Positions 54,464 through 63,886 of a DNA stretch of 64,000 bases are shown piece by piece. The stretch comes from Rhizobium pisi (GTDB lineage: Bacteria > Pseudomonadota > Alphaproteobacteria > Rhizobiales > Rhizobiaceae), in NCBI RefSeq assembly GCF_003938655.1, contig NZ_RJJT01000007.1:1-64000 (forward strand). Direction: 5' to 3'. Made by a program: the position numbers and the translations under genes. How positions within the stretch are numbered: the stretch's first letter is position 1; the number at the start of each line of letters is the position of its first letter. The notes beneath the pieces were generated by a model. That model ran no database searches, was not told where the DNA came from, and saw only the letters and a program-made list of their open reading frames with translations.

Positions 54464-55522
54464 CTAGACTTCGCTCTCCGAAGCATTCTTCCAATATTGC
54501 CACCCTTCGCCCTGGATCAGTCCATGATCAGACAGGTCCTTCCAGCCTTTGTAGGTGCCGGTGTCGTCATAGACGAAGTGATCGATCTCCTTATTCGAGG
54601 AATAAACGGCATATTCCTCCGTATGTTGAGCTCGGTGCGCCGCGTCGGCGACCTTGTGAACGAAGGTCGACAGGAACTTGAAATGCAGGAGGGCGCCGGA
54701 TACGCCGGGCGCTCCGCGCATCTCGCCCAAATTCAGGGAAAGCGGCCAGACCTGGTGCGACGACTTGAGGAACAGACGTTCGCCGGCCACATAGACCAGC
54801 GGTATCTTGTTGAGCGCGGGACCGTCCCAGAGCCGGTCGTGGAAATAGACACGCCCGCGAACGCCGCCCTTGATCCATATCGTCGAATTGCGTTTGTCGA
54901 AGTGCGCGACATAACCGGATCGGTCGAAGAGATTGCAGATCTCGAGCGGATTTCGACCGGGTTCGCAAATGTTTTCGACAACGGGAAGCGGGCTGTACAT
55001 GTCGATCATGACCGAACGGAGGGAGCGGCCGCCCATGGATTCGATATAGGCGGTCAGTTGATCGATCGGCCGCGTGTCGTAATGCGGATAGACCAGGAAC
55101 TCGTCCGCATCGACGTAAAGGACCCATTTGCCCCGGCAATGGCGGTTGATGACTTCGTTGATCCAGTCGTTTCCAAATCTCGCCGCCTTGTAGGATCCAT
55201 GAGCGGATATCAGGGAGACATCATCGAAGCCGGACAGCAATTCGACGGTGCCGTCCGTCGAGCCGTTGTCGATGCAGATGAAGTGCTCGAAGCCGAGATC
55301 GCGATAATATTGCAGAAAGAATGCCAGCCGATGCCCTTCGTCGCGGATCACGCAGATGAGGACGTGACGGGCCTGCCTGAGGCTGCTGCGCAGCCGGTCG
55401 TAGCGAAGCTGCCGGGCCTTGAGCGAGCGACGAAGGCGGGCTTTGACAAAATGGGAGATACTGGCGGCGGAAGCGCGATAGCTCATTTCAGGTCGAACCA
55501 ACAATGCATCGTCATACGGCAT
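54464..55522 (-). CDS. Glycosyltransferase family 2-like protein (Glyco_tranf_2_4)
   Basis: A 352-residue predicted glycosyltransferase. CVIRDEGHRLAFFLQYYRDLGFEHFICIDNGSTDGT is the start of the GT-A domain (about residues 75-110) and WVLYVDADEFLVYP holds the DxD-like metal motif. No membrane segment. ATG at 55522 overlaps the end of the GT8 gene by 11 nt; an in-frame ATG at 55486 is an alternative. Acts with the GT8 enzyme in assembling the repeat unit. Confidence 0.83.
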   Translation of the reverse strand: MPYDDALLVRPEMSYRASAASISHFVKARLRRSLKARQLRYDRLRSSLRQARHVLICVIRDEGHRLAFFLQYYRDLGFEHFICIDNGSTDGTVELLSGFDDVSLISAHGSYKAARFGNDWINEVINRHCRGKWVLYVDADEFLVYPHYDTRPIDQLTAYIESMGGRSLRSVMIDMYSPLPVVENICEPGRNPLEICNLFDRSGYVAHFDKRNSTIWIKGGVRGRVYFHDRLWDGPALNKIPLVYVAGERLFLKSSHQVWPLSLNLGEMRGAPGVSGALLHFKFLSTFVHKVADAAHRAQHTEEYAVYSSNKEIDHFVYDDTGTYKGWKDLSDHGLIQGEGWQYWKNASESEV

Positions 55523-56423
55523 AGTCGCCGACCAGCAGGCTCTGGACCCGCGGATTGGGTCCGTGATCCTCAATCGCGTGGTGGATGCGTGCTCGTATCG
55601 ACCGGTATTTATACAGCACCTTACGATCGAAGCTTATTCCGCGGTACAGCGAGTTGTAAATCGGATGTGCTTTGCGCAGGTCGACATAGACTTGGCTTTC
55701 CGTGTCGGTCCACGGAAAGAAGGTTCCATGCCAGGGCTTCGGATGCGCCATATAATGGACGATCGACAAGGACGACATGTTCACGAGATGAAGGAACTGC
55801 TTGGGAAAGTTCCAGCGGTTCGAGATGAGGATGAGCGAGGAGCCGCAGACGTAGTTCAATGCGCCCTGATCATGTTTGCCGTCACATGCTTCGGGATTTC
55901 TGGCAAAAAGCTCAAGCGCCTCCTGCCCGATCCAGCCGTTCCGATGGAATTTCAGCACTCCGGCGTTGAAATAGTGGCTGTCCTTTCCCGTGTCGAGAAA
56001 GTCGTGGATCGCCGTGTAATCGCGTGCCGCGAAAAATCTGCCCTCGGGAACGACAGCGCTTTCGAACGCGCCGAGATCGCTGACGATCTGGGTATCCCCA
56101 TCGAGGTAGATGATCTGGGTATAATTGGCAGGCAGGACTTCGCAGAGGACCAGTTTGGCCATCGTGCTGACGCTGATGCGGCCCTGAAAATGCGAACTGT
56201 CGAGCTTGCCGAGTGAGTCCTTCAGCGCTTCGGTCGCATCGATCAATTCGACCCTGCTTGCCGCAAGCAGCGCCTTCAGCTCTTCGAAATTGTCCAGATG
56301 CTCCGACATGAGGACGCAGACATCGGTTGCCGGGCTTGCGAATTTGCGAGCCTGAAGCGCCGAGAGGATGGTCGGAAACGAATACTCTACGTCCGTGACG
56401 TAGACGAGGCACTGATTGTTCAT
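55512..56423 (-). CDS. Glycosyltransferase family 8 protein
   Basis: A 303-residue retaining glycosyltransferase. The metal-binding DxD is in IIYLDGDTQIV, followed by FNAGVLKFHRNGW and the distal KPWHGTFFPW histidine segment typical of GT8. Relatives add hexoses to lipopolysaccharide or exopolysaccharide. First gene of a two-gene minus-strand unit with the GT2-like gene. Confidence 0.87.
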   Translation of the reverse strand: MNNQCLVYVTDVEYSFPTILSALQARKFASPATDVCVLMSEHLDNFEELKALLAASRVELIDATEALKDSLGKLDSSHFQGRISVSTMAKLVLCEVLPANYTQIIYLDGDTQIVSDLGAFESAVVPEGRFFAARDYTAIHDFLDTGKDSHYFNAGVLKFHRNGWIGQEALELFARNPEACDGKHDQGALNYVCGSSLILISNRWNFPKQFLHLVNMSSLSIVHYMAHPKPWHGTFFPWTDTESQVYVDLRKAHPIYNSLYRGISFDRKVLYKYRSIRARIHHAIEDHGPNPRVQSLLVGDYAV

Positions 56424-56731
56424 GTCATTACCCTTCCGGTTGCCTGCAACGGGAATGAACCGTTGTTGTCTTTCAGGTCGAGGGAACAGTTGTTGATTGA
56501 GCCGGCAGACCTGTCGTAAGACGGTCCGGTCCGGTATATATTGCGGGTGGCAGCCCTGCGTGTTGGATGGAGCAGCGTCTGGTTGCTGGCGGCTTTTGGG
56601 TGTTTCGTTGTTGAGATATTCGCCATGAAAAGTGCCTTGCCTGTCTCGAGGCAGTGTTTCGATATCCTGTTCCGCCGTAGGAGGATTCCTGCGCGGACCA
56701 CTCTCGGGATGCAGAGGGAAGGAGGATTGTC
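56424..56731. other. Intergenic region between divergent GT8 and small membrane gene
   Basis: About 308 bp with no convincing ORF. It should carry the divergent promoters of the GT8 and ExoX-like genes. No copy of the exoY-upstream block and no strong hairpin were found. Confidence 0.45.
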
Positions 56732-57031
56732 ATGCTGATCATCACACTCGTGGCCGCGCTGGTTTCGATCGCTGCCGGCACTTCCATCCGGGCCTGGGCC
56801 TTCGCGATATTCGCATTCCTCGTGGCAATCGGCTTCGGTGGCGTGGCTTTCGCGGACGGGTCTTCCGTGATCGCGGCGACGTTTTCGGGCGTCGCTATCC
56901 TCGCGCTCATGGAAATCGGCTACGTCGCGGGCGTGTTCCTGTCGGGATTTGTACGGCGCAGCGCCAGATTGCGGGAAAACAATTCCGCGGCAGACAATGT
57001 CGCTGCCACGAGCGAGCATCAGCAGAGCTGA
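56732..57031 (+). CDS. ExoX-like small membrane protein, copy 2
   Basis: A 99-residue paralogue of the 52012-52311 protein: SIAAG-SIRAWAFA-FAFL, GSS, and LMEIGYVAGVF are shared, with two or three membrane segments and a polar C-terminus. GGAGG precedes the ATG. As with copy 1, membership of the ExoX-type polysaccharide repressor family is suggested by size, topology and location. Confidence 0.62.
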   Translation: MLIITLVAALVSIAAGTSIRAWAFAIFAFLVAIGFGGVAFADGSSVIAATFSGVAILALMEIGYVAGVFLSGFVRRSARLRENNSAADNVAATSEHQQS

Positions 57032-57207
57032 CCGCGGAATAAAACCCGCAGCGCATCCATCTCTGGACGGAATTGCAGGAGTGCAGCTGTCCGACCGTAT
57101 GATTTCACCGGCAATCCCTGAAGGAGGCACCGCCGACCGGCCGGGTCGGCGCGTGGCCGCGGCGCATTGCCGCCGTCTCTCGCCATGAGGGAAGTTCGGG
57201 GCGGTCG

Positions 57208-58677
57208 TCATCGCGTTGCAAACGTCGGCGTTCTCGTAAGAGATGCCGATGCCTCCGGTGGACGCCGGTTCGCGAGCGTTCGAGTAGCCGGACGCCGCGC
57301 GACATAGGGGCCAGCCAGGCAGCCCACTGCCAGACCGGCGGTGGTGCTGAACAGCAGGCCGAGATCGGTGCCGCTTCCTGAGATCGCAGCCGAGCCGATC
57401 TGCGCGATGGACGCCATGATGGCGGCGTTTCCGATCGCATGCGTCTCCCGATCGCCGGATATGCGCCGGCCGGACGACCTCACAAGACTATACAGGAAGG
57501 TGGCGAAGAGAAGGGTGCCTGATAATCCGACATTAGACAGCAATGCGGCGATGAAACTTGAGGCCCGAACCGTGCCGAGCCCGGCGCCGAAGGTGGCAGT
57601 ATCGACGAAAGCGATCAATGCCAGCGTGTTCCAGGCGGTGCGTTCTTCGCCGGATTGCGACTGAAGCTTGTCCGATACGGTGGTATTTACGAGACCGGCA
57701 ATGGAATCCCACGCATCGGGGACAAGGCTGAGCGCGACGATGGCGCAGGGGATCAGGAACAGCGTGATCACCAGGAACGTCACATGCGAGGCGGCGGTCG
57801 GGCCGCGGATCAGTCGTTTCAGGCAGAACAGCACAAACATGCAGACGGCGAAGATACCGGCGATATAGGCGGTGGTCGACGTGCACAGGACGATCGTCGG
57901 GCAGATAAGGAGAGTTGCAAGCCCCGCCATGCGGCTTTGAACGCGCTCCAGCCAAAGCATGAGCGTGAAGGAGAAATAAGCCAATGCGATCGCGCCGTAG
58001 ATGCTCGCCTCGGGAAAGGGGCCGACGATGCGCTTGAAGCCGTGGATCGCCTCGGCCGTATGCATCGTATAGTTCGCGTTCCTGATGATATCGAGCAGGT
58101 GCGACTGGCCGGTGAGGAAGGTTCCCCAATCGATGAGTGCGAAGGCAAAGCATACGATCGAGGCTATGATCAGCTGCAGCGCGATGAAACGGGCGTATCC
58201 GAGCCTTGCAAGCCCGGCTACGACGGCAAAGCAGGCGAGGTCGCCGAGCAGATAGACGGACTGGCTGAGATTGGACGAGCCGGGAGCAAGCGGAGCGGCC
58301 ACCGTCGACATCATGCCGGATGGGTCTCGTGCGGAGGAATAGACGAGGGTCGCGCCGGCAAAGATGCGGGGCAGGAAGAAGGACGACACCACCGAAAACA
58401 GGATGTAGGCGGCAAACCAGAAACCGGGACCCGGATAGGCGAGGCTGGCGAGTGCGGCCTGCGTCTGAACCGGGCGCAGGAGGACGGCCCCGACGAGAAA
58501 AAGTACCAGAAGATGGCTCGGCTGAATACTGCTGCCGCCAAGTGCGGGCAACTGGAGGGCCGCTGCGGCGCCCAGCAGCGTCAACAGGCAAAGGATCACC
58601 ATGGCGAAGCGCGCGCCGTTGACCATGCAAAGCATGCCGAGGAGCAAGGTAATGAAACCGATCGGTTCTATCGACAT
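57208..58677 (-). CDS. Polysaccharide polymerase-like membrane protein (ExoQ/Wzy type)
   Basis: A 489-residue integral membrane protein with about 12 hydrophobic segments and a large periplasmic loop in the middle, including GFKRIVGPFPEASIYGAIAL. The later AWNTLALIAFVDTATFGAGLGTVRASS is a typical O-antigen ligase/polymerase region. Position with ExoF-, ExoP- and ExoY-like genes supports a role in repeat-unit polymerisation. Sequence families here are weakly conserved, so the role is context-based. Confidence 0.72.
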   Translation of the reverse strand: MSIEPIGFITLLLGMLCMVNGARFAMVILCLLTLLGAAAALQLPALGGSSIQPSHLLVLFLVGAVLLRPVQTQAALASLAYPGPGFWFAAYILFSVVSSFFLPRIFAGATLVYSSARDPSGMMSTVAAPLAPGSSNLSQSVYLLGDLACFAVVAGLARLGYARFIALQLIIASIVCFAFALIDWGTFLTGQSHLLDIIRNANYTMHTAEAIHGFKRIVGPFPEASIYGAIALAYFSFTLMLWLERVQSRMAGLATLLICPTIVLCTSTTAYIAGIFAVCMFVLFCLKRLIRGPTAASHVTFLVITLFLIPCAIVALSLVPDAWDSIAGLVNTTVSDKLQSQSGEERTAWNTLALIAFVDTATFGAGLGTVRASSFIAALLSNVGLSGTLLFATFLYSLVRSSGRRISGDRETHAIGNAAIMASIAQIGSAAISGSGTDLGLLFSTTAGLAVGCLAGPYVARRPATRTLANRRPPEASASLTRTPTFATR

Positions 58678-58802
58678 GCTTCCGGTCCCGATCCTAGAGG
58701 TGAACCGCCGAAGCAGCGCTTTTGCCGAAGACCGGCATCCATCTTTCGGCCTATTGCCCGGAGCGAAAGCCGCCAGCTGTCAACGATGATCACAACAGCC
58801 TC

Positions 58803-60185
58803 CTAATTCGATCCCGTCTGGGATATCCAGCCGGGAGCCGGCCGGTTGTCTCGCGCCACATCAGACAAAGGGGCTGCCGAGCTCTGTTTTTGCGGCGGGC
58901 TCTGCAACTGCGGCTGGGACGGTGTCTGAAGAGCAGAGTCCAGGCCGACCTCGACGAGATCATGCGGCAGCAAGGCGGTCTGCTCGTCTGCTACGATGTT
59001 GCGATAGGTTCCGTCGTCATTGCGACGGACGATCCTGTAGTTCTTCTGCGCCTTGCCGAGACCCGGCGCGTCCGTGTTGATCTGGGCGAGTTGAGCGTCG
59101 TAGCCTGCCTGCTCGCCCAGAAGCTGGGCCACCTGGATATCGATCGCCGCCCTGCCGATTGCGAGGTTGACCTGGTTCAGCAGTTCCTGGTTTTCGCTGT
59201 TCTGCCTGTTGACGATGTTGATCTTGGAGCGATCGGCCTCGCTGAGGCCTTGGCGAGCCGTGGTCAGGGCAACTTCGAGATCGATCAGAGTGCCTTGAGC
59301 GTCCGCGACCCCGCGGTCGACCGAGACCTGACGCGAGTTGCTGACCAGGCCCTTGCTCACCAGGCTGTTGACGTTGTCCAGCTCCTTCTGGGCAAGATCG
59401 ATTTGCCGCTTTTGCGAGCTGATCTTGGCCGTAAGCGACTCGACCTGCTGCCCATAGAGACGCGTGAGGTCGTTGGCCGCTTCGACTTGGCTGTCGATGT
59501 CGACGCGCCGCAGCCGCATCAGGTTCAACTCCTGCGCCTTCAGCTTGTCCACATCGGGTGTGCCGACGAGTTCGGCAGGGATCTCGAAACTCTGCTCGCC
59601 GGCGATCTCGGCGCGCAGGCGCGCTTGGCGCATCAGGAGATCGCGCCGGTTGAGAACGGCCGTTCGGTAGGCGCCGGCAGCCTGGATCCGGTCGCGCTCG
59701 AAGTAGGTGTTGTCCTCGCGTTCCCGCAGGAAGCCACCGGCGATGCTGACTGCCTTCATGACGGTCATGCCGGGTTCAAAAGGATAGCGCCCGGGGGTCT
59801 GGACGGTTCCGGTCAGGAAGATCGGCGCATGCTCGGCAATCTCCAGGGCGATATACGGCTTGACCGGAAGTTGAGCCTTCTCGGCCAGTTCGCTGGCAAT
59901 GGCATCGGCGAGTTCTTCGGTCGTTTTTCCATTCGCCTGCACGTGACCGGCAATCGGGATCGAGAGATTGCCGGCATCATCGATGGTATAGACACCGTCG
60001 AGAGCTTCCCAGCTGGCATAGCGGGAATCCGAGGACCGCCATTCCACGACGCGCAGCCTTACCTTGTCTTCCGGCACGAGGGAGAATGTCTGCGCGCGGG
60101 CGACGCTCCAGCCGGCCATGCAGGAGAATGCCAGCAAGGCAAGTGCCGCTGAGATGAGACGATCGGACAAGGAGGTGCGCTGCAT
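58803..60185 (-). CDS. Polysaccharide export protein (ExoF-like)
   Basis: A 460-residue exported protein with a signal peptide (cleavage near SVARAQ). A polysaccharide-export domain (about 33-115, LVPEDKVRLRVVEWRSSD, then GVYTIDDAGNLSIPIAG) and an SLBB-type domain (IFLTGTVQTPGRYPFEPGMTV) are followed by a long helical coiled-coil region (about 180-360), the ExoF layout. It would link periplasm and outer membrane in the export machine. ATG at 60185 is chosen from the signal peptide. Tight spacing to the GT2 gene upstream (4 bp). Confidence 0.85.
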   Translation of the reverse strand: MQRTSLSDRLISAALALLAFSCMAGWSVARAQTFSLVPEDKVRLRVVEWRSSDSRYASWEALDGVYTIDDAGNLSIPIAGHVQANGKTTEELADAIASELAEKAQLPVKPYIALEIAEHAPIFLTGTVQTPGRYPFEPGMTVMKAVSIAGGFLREREDNTYFERDRIQAAGAYRTAVLNRRDLLMRQARLRAEIAGEQSFEIPAELVGTPDVDKLKAQELNLMRLRRVDIDSQVEAANDLTRLYGQQVESLTAKISSQKRQIDLAQKELDNVNSLVSKGLVSNSRQVSVDRGVADAQGTLIDLEVALTTARQGLSEADRSKINIVNRQNSENQELLNQVNLAIGRAAIDIQVAQLLGEQAGYDAQLAQINTDAPGLGKAQKNYRIVRRNDDGTYRNIVADEQTALLPHDLVEVGLDSALQTPSQPQLQSPPQKQSSAAPLSDVARDNRPAPGWISQTGSN

Positions 60186-60189
60186 TGGT

Positions 60190-61212
60190 CTATCTCCGTT
60201 TCGTTGCGATCGACGGCGAAGGCATTTCGCGCGGGAGGGGGGTGGCGAATTCGAGAATGCGGGACGGAGAGGCACGGCCGATGAGAAGATCGGACAGCGC
60301 CAGCAGATTGCCGTTCAAACGTCCCCACCGGTCGATCAGGCGGTCGTTAGACAGAGCGCCCGAAACGTTGGCCAGAATGTTGCGGCCGATCTGCGTGATC
60401 GCGCGGCCCTTCGACATCGTGCCCTTGCGGATCAGGTAGGCGGGATTGGCAACCTGGGAGTAGCCGAGCCTTCGGCCCGGCTGGCGCCCGGATCGGACGC
60501 CGAGATGCACTCCGCGGGCGCCTTCAACATGCACGGACCTGCCGTAGCGGGCGAGGGACCTGCTGAAATCGACATCCTCGAGCCAGCCGTAGAGCGGCAA
60601 CTGTTCGTCAAAGCTCACCGCATGCTCGATAACGGGCGAAAGGCGGACCGCCATGTTGCATCCATAGGCGTTATACACATCCGTCACCAGTTCGGCCGTT
60701 TCGCCGGCGGTTTCGAGAACCTGCAGCGCTTCCGACATGTCGAGGCCGCCGTCGAGGATGCCGTCGGCGAGGACTTCGCCGGTGGCGATCACGACCTCGG
60801 GATTCGTCGCGAAGACGCTTGCCATCCGCGACAGGAAAGTAGCGGCCGGAATGAAGTCGTCGTCCAGGAAGATCAGGATATCCGTGTCGGCGGCGGCGGC
60901 CTGGATGATCCTGTTGCGCTGCGAGGTCAGGCCACGGCTGCCGACGATGATGTCCAGGCCGGGGCGATCGGTGAGCCCGGCGGCATCGTCGCTCACGGGC
61001 ACGCAGACGATAAGCCGTTCCGCCTGGTCCGACAGGCCGGAGAGGTATTCGACCGTCTCCCGCAGTATCGAAGCGCGGCCCGCCGAGGCGATCCCGACGG
61101 CAATTCTCAACCGACGGCCCGCACGCCCCGCCATGGCTTCGGGGCCGCAAGGAACCGGCGCCGGCCCGCTTGGGCCGCCCTGGCTGGTTGCTCCTGCCGA
61201 GGCTAAGGTCAT
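60190..61212 (-). CDS. Glycosyltransferase family 2
   Basis: A 340-residue GT2 enzyme: AVGIASAGRASILRETVEYL starts the fold, ILIFLDDDFIP holds the DxD motif (about residue 117), and WLEDVDFSRSLARYG the catalytic-base region. An N-terminal 33-residue Pro/Gly-rich leader precedes the domain, so a later start is possible. It starts within the stop of the ExoP-like gene (ATGA) and ends 4 bp before the ExoF-like gene. Confidence 0.87.
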   Translation of the reverse strand: MTLASAGATSQGGPSGPAPVPCGPEAMAGRAGRRLRIAVGIASAGRASILRETVEYLSGLSDQAERLIVCVPVSDDAAGLTDRPGLDIIVGSRGLTSQRNRIIQAAAADTDILIFLDDDFIPAATFLSRMASVFATNPEVVIATGEVLADGILDGGLDMSEALQVLETAGETAELVTDVYNAYGCNMAVRLSPVIEHAVSFDEQLPLYGWLEDVDFSRSLARYGRSVHVEGARGVHLGVRSGRQPGRRLGYSQVANPAYLIRKGTMSKGRAITQIGRNILANVSGALSNDRLIDRWGRLNGNLLALSDLLIGRASPSRILEFATPLPREMPSPSIATKRR

Positions 61213-62972
61213 GACTGCATTCTCTTCGGTGCATGGTTGATGATCGCGCCGAGGATTTCGGCGCCGACATTGCGCATGGTTTCGATGACGCGCGTGGTAT
61301 CGTCGATCGAGGTGCGTCCATGCGAGGTGACCACGAGGACGCCATCCAGCTCCGGCGCAATGGCATTGGCATCAGGCGACGTGGAGAATGCGGAAATGTC
61401 GACGAATATCGCGTCGAATTCCTTCTTGAGGTCGGCGAAGCTCAACTGCGTGCGACGAGAACTCAGGCGAATGGCCGGCGTCACGGCTTCGACCTTGCCG
61501 AGGGGAAGGAACTTCAGCGTCGAGGTGAGCGGCAATGCGGCCGTCTGGATCAGCTCGCCATTGTCGAGAACATCGACAAGGCCGATGGAACTATGAGGGG
61601 CGATCGATTTGCTGAGCGAGGATTTCTGCGCGGCCGCATCGATCAGCAGCGTGTGCGCCCCTGATATCGACGACAGGACTGCGAGTTCGCGAGCGATGGT
61701 CGATGCTCCGTTGCCGGGATCGACGGCGACCACACCGATGACGACCCGGCGTTTGCGCCGAAGGCCGACGACCGTCGCGCTGAGTTCCGCCATGCCGGGA
61801 ATGACGGGATAGGCGGCCGTGCTGCCGCTGCCCGTGCCGGCGGCGAGGAAACGCGTGGGGTGCCCATTGCGGGTCTTTGTCGACCTCGACAGCAAAGTGA
61901 CGAAGGGCAGTCCATTCGCATCCGCGATTTGATGGGGGCGGATAATCCGGCGGTCGCCGGCGTGCCGTATCATGGCAAGGGCCAGGCCGACGCCGAGGCC
62001 AACTGCGCCCGCAAAGGCGATGATGAGCGTGCTGCGCGGCCTTGCCTTCGAGAGGGGCAGCGTTGCCCGCGAGATGATCGTGGCGTCGGACACGGGATAG
62101 GTTATGCGCTGCTTGGCTTCGGTCAGCTGGGTCAAGGTGCTTTCATAAAGGGTGCGGCGGGCGTCCGTCGCGCTCTGCAGCTCCGCAAGCTTGAACTGAT
62201 CGCGCGGAGCATTGGTGAAGGTGCTCAGGGCGCTGGCGGCATCGGCCAGCCCGCGCTGCTGTTCCCGGATGAATTTTTCCAGCCAGTCGCTGTATTGCCG
62301 GGAGGCATCGGCCTTCATTGCAATATTCTTCTGGATATATTGCCTGGCGAGTGTATCGGCGATGTCGACGGCCTTCTGAGGTGTCGATGCCGCCGCCGAT
62401 ATCTCGATGATCGTCGAACTCCCGATCCGGCGTATTTCGACCATGTTCAGCAGCGTGGCGATCGCCCAGTCCTGGAGCCGTTCCTTCTCCGTCTGCGGCT
62501 GCGCGCCGCGCGTTCCCTTGCCTGTTGCGTCCTGCGGGGCCGTATCCGCCTGCGAAGAAATCCCCATCAGCCAATTCTTCGCCCTGTCCCGCAGCGAGGG
62601 CTCCTGATCGACGAACTCGGGATCGCTATCGAGATCGAGCAACCTTACCGTTCCGCCGATGACGTCGCTGGATTTGGCGATCTCAAGCTGTCCTTCTATG
62701 AAGGCGTCTTCCGCGAAGGCCCTCTGCGCTTCGGAACCGTTCACCTGGGGAAAGATCACAAGTTGCGTGCTGGCGACGAAACTCGGCACGGCGGTCAGCA
62801 GGTAGCCTGCTGCCATCGCGAGGAAGACGATGGTCGTCACCACGATCCACAGCCAGCGCATTCTGACAAAGAAGAGCATATCCCGCAGGGTCAGCGGCGA
62901 ATTACCCCCGCCGTTGTTTGCCGGAGACAGGGATATCGGGGAGACGCCGCTGAAGATGGTGCTTGTGGTCAT
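61209..62972 (-). CDS. ExoP/Wzz-like co-polymerase with degenerate kinase domain
   Basis: A 587-residue chain-length protein: two membrane segments (about 40-62 and 315-335) flank a periplasmic Wzz domain with coiled coil, followed by a cytoplasmic BY-kinase-like domain. Walker A reads DPGNGASTIA (about 418-427), with alanine at the ATP-binding lysine position. Walker A-prime reads LLIDAAAQ, lacking the second aspartate. There is no C-terminal tyrosine cluster. It probably acts as a non-kinase scaffold for polymerisation and export. Confidence 0.85.
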   Translation of the reverse strand: MTTSTIFSGVSPISLSPANNGGGNSPLTLRDMLFFVRMRWLWIVVTTIVFLAMAAGYLLTAVPSFVASTQLVIFPQVNGSEAQRAFAEDAFIEGQLEIAKSSDVIGGTVRLLDLDSDPEFVDQEPSLRDRAKNWLMGISSQADTAPQDATGKGTRGAQPQTEKERLQDWAIATLLNMVEIRRIGSSTIIEISAAASTPQKAVDIADTLARQYIQKNIAMKADASRQYSDWLEKFIREQQRGLADAASALSTFTNAPRDQFKLAELQSATDARRTLYESTLTQLTEAKQRITYPVSDATIISRATLPLSKARPRSTLIIAFAGAVGLGVGLALAMIRHAGDRRIIRPHQIADANGLPFVTLLSRSTKTRNGHPTRFLAAGTGSGSTAAYPVIPGMAELSATVVGLRRKRRVVIGVVAVDPGNGASTIARELAVLSSISGAHTLLIDAAAQKSSLSKSIAPHSSIGLVDVLDNGELIQTAALPLTSTLKFLPLGKVEAVTPAIRLSSRRTQLSFADLKKEFDAIFVDISAFSTSPDANAIAPELDGVLVVTSHGRTSIDDTTRVIETMRNVGAEILGAIINHAPKRMQS

Positions 62973-63104
62973 GTCGTCCTAATCCAAATGGCGAGATTAC
63001 GGGATAACCCGGTGTCGAGTGACCAGGGATTGGCAGCTTGGAGGGGACGGGGGAGTAGCGTATCTTCCGATTTCCGGCATGATCGACAGCTCTCCCCTTG
63101 ATGC

Positions 63105-63806
63105 TCAGTAAGAGCCGCGTTGTGAAAACAGAGCGGGAATGGTCTTCGCAAGGATGACGAAGTCCCGACCGAGCGACCAGTTGCTGACATAGTGAGCATC
63201 GAGGGAGACCCGGTACTCGTAGCTGACGTCGTTGCGTCCGCTGGTCTGCCAGTGACCGGTCAGGCCCGGGCGGACGGCCATGTAGGCCCACATATGCTCG
63301 CCGTAACGGGGCAATTCCTCGACGGTGACCGGCCGAGGGCCTACAAGGCTCATTTCGCCGCGCACGATATTGATCAGCTGAGGAAGCTCGTCGATGCTCG
63401 ATCGCCTCAGGATATCACCGACGGCCGTGATCCTCGGATCGTCCTTCAACTTGCGCGTTTCCTCCCATTCGCTGCGCGCAGCCGGGTTGTTTCGCAGCAA
63501 TTCGGCAAGCTGAGCGCTCGCATCGGTCTTCATCGTACGGAATTTGAGGCATCCGAACGGCGCTCCGCCGACGCCGATGCGGGTATGGGAATAGAAGACC
63601 GGGCCGCGATCGGAGAATTTCACGATCAAGGCGACGAGCAGCAGAAGGGGCGCAAGCAGGATCAGCGCGGTGATCGCGACAAAAAAGTCCATCGCACGCT
63701 TGAATGATCTGCCTGCCGCACGCGGCCGCGACGAATGGAGATCGCCGCCTTTCGCGGACCTTCCGATGCGCGACCAGCCCTCGAAACTATGTGCTTCCCA
63801 TGTCAT
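63105..63806 (-). CDS. ExoY-like undecaprenyl-phosphate sugar phosphotransferase
   Basis: A 233-residue phosphoglycosyl transferase starting repeat-unit synthesis on the lipid carrier. One membrane hairpin (FFVAITALILLAPLLLLVALI) precedes the catalytic domain with CLKFRTM, the catalytic Asp-Glu in SIDELPQL, SLVGPRPVT and VRPGLTGHWQ. All expected active-site motifs are present, unlike the copy at 52436-53104. First gene of the minus-strand run ExoY - ExoP - GT2 - ExoF - ExoQ-like. Confidence 0.9.
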   Translation of the reverse strand: MTWEAHSFEGWSRIGRSAKGGDLHSSRPRAAGRSFKRAMDFFVAITALILLAPLLLLVALIVKFSDRGPVFYSHTRIGVGGAPFGCLKFRTMKTDASAQLAELLRNNPAARSEWEETRKLKDDPRITAVGDILRRSSIDELPQLINIVRGEMSLVGPRPVTVEELPRYGEHMWAYMAVRPGLTGHWQTSGRNDVSYEYRVSLDAHYVSNWSLGRDFVILAKTIPALFSQRGSY

Positions 63807-63866
63807 CGGTGGTCTCCAAAACGTTTAGTCAAGAACCGTGTAAAGTTTGCTGCGCCGCAACCTGGT

Positions 63867-63886
63867 TGTCTGTTACCAAGGTCATA
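63867..63886. promoter_or_regulatory. Conserved 20-bp block upstream of exoY-like copy 2
   Basis: TGTCTGTTACCAAGGTCATA matches the block at 53154-53173 at 17 of 20 positions and sits 61 bp upstream of the start codon. The surroundings are AT-rich as at the first copy. Confidence 0.65.

Noticed and set aside
54362..55828. 488-codon plus-strand frame opposite the GT2 and GT8 genes
   Set aside because: It spans parts of two real genes on the other strand and has no protein-like motifs.
56420..57211. 263-codon minus-strand frame between the GT8 and polymerase genes
   Set aside because: It is antisense to the ExoX-like gene, which has a strong GGAGG site and a paralogue; the minus frame shows no family features.
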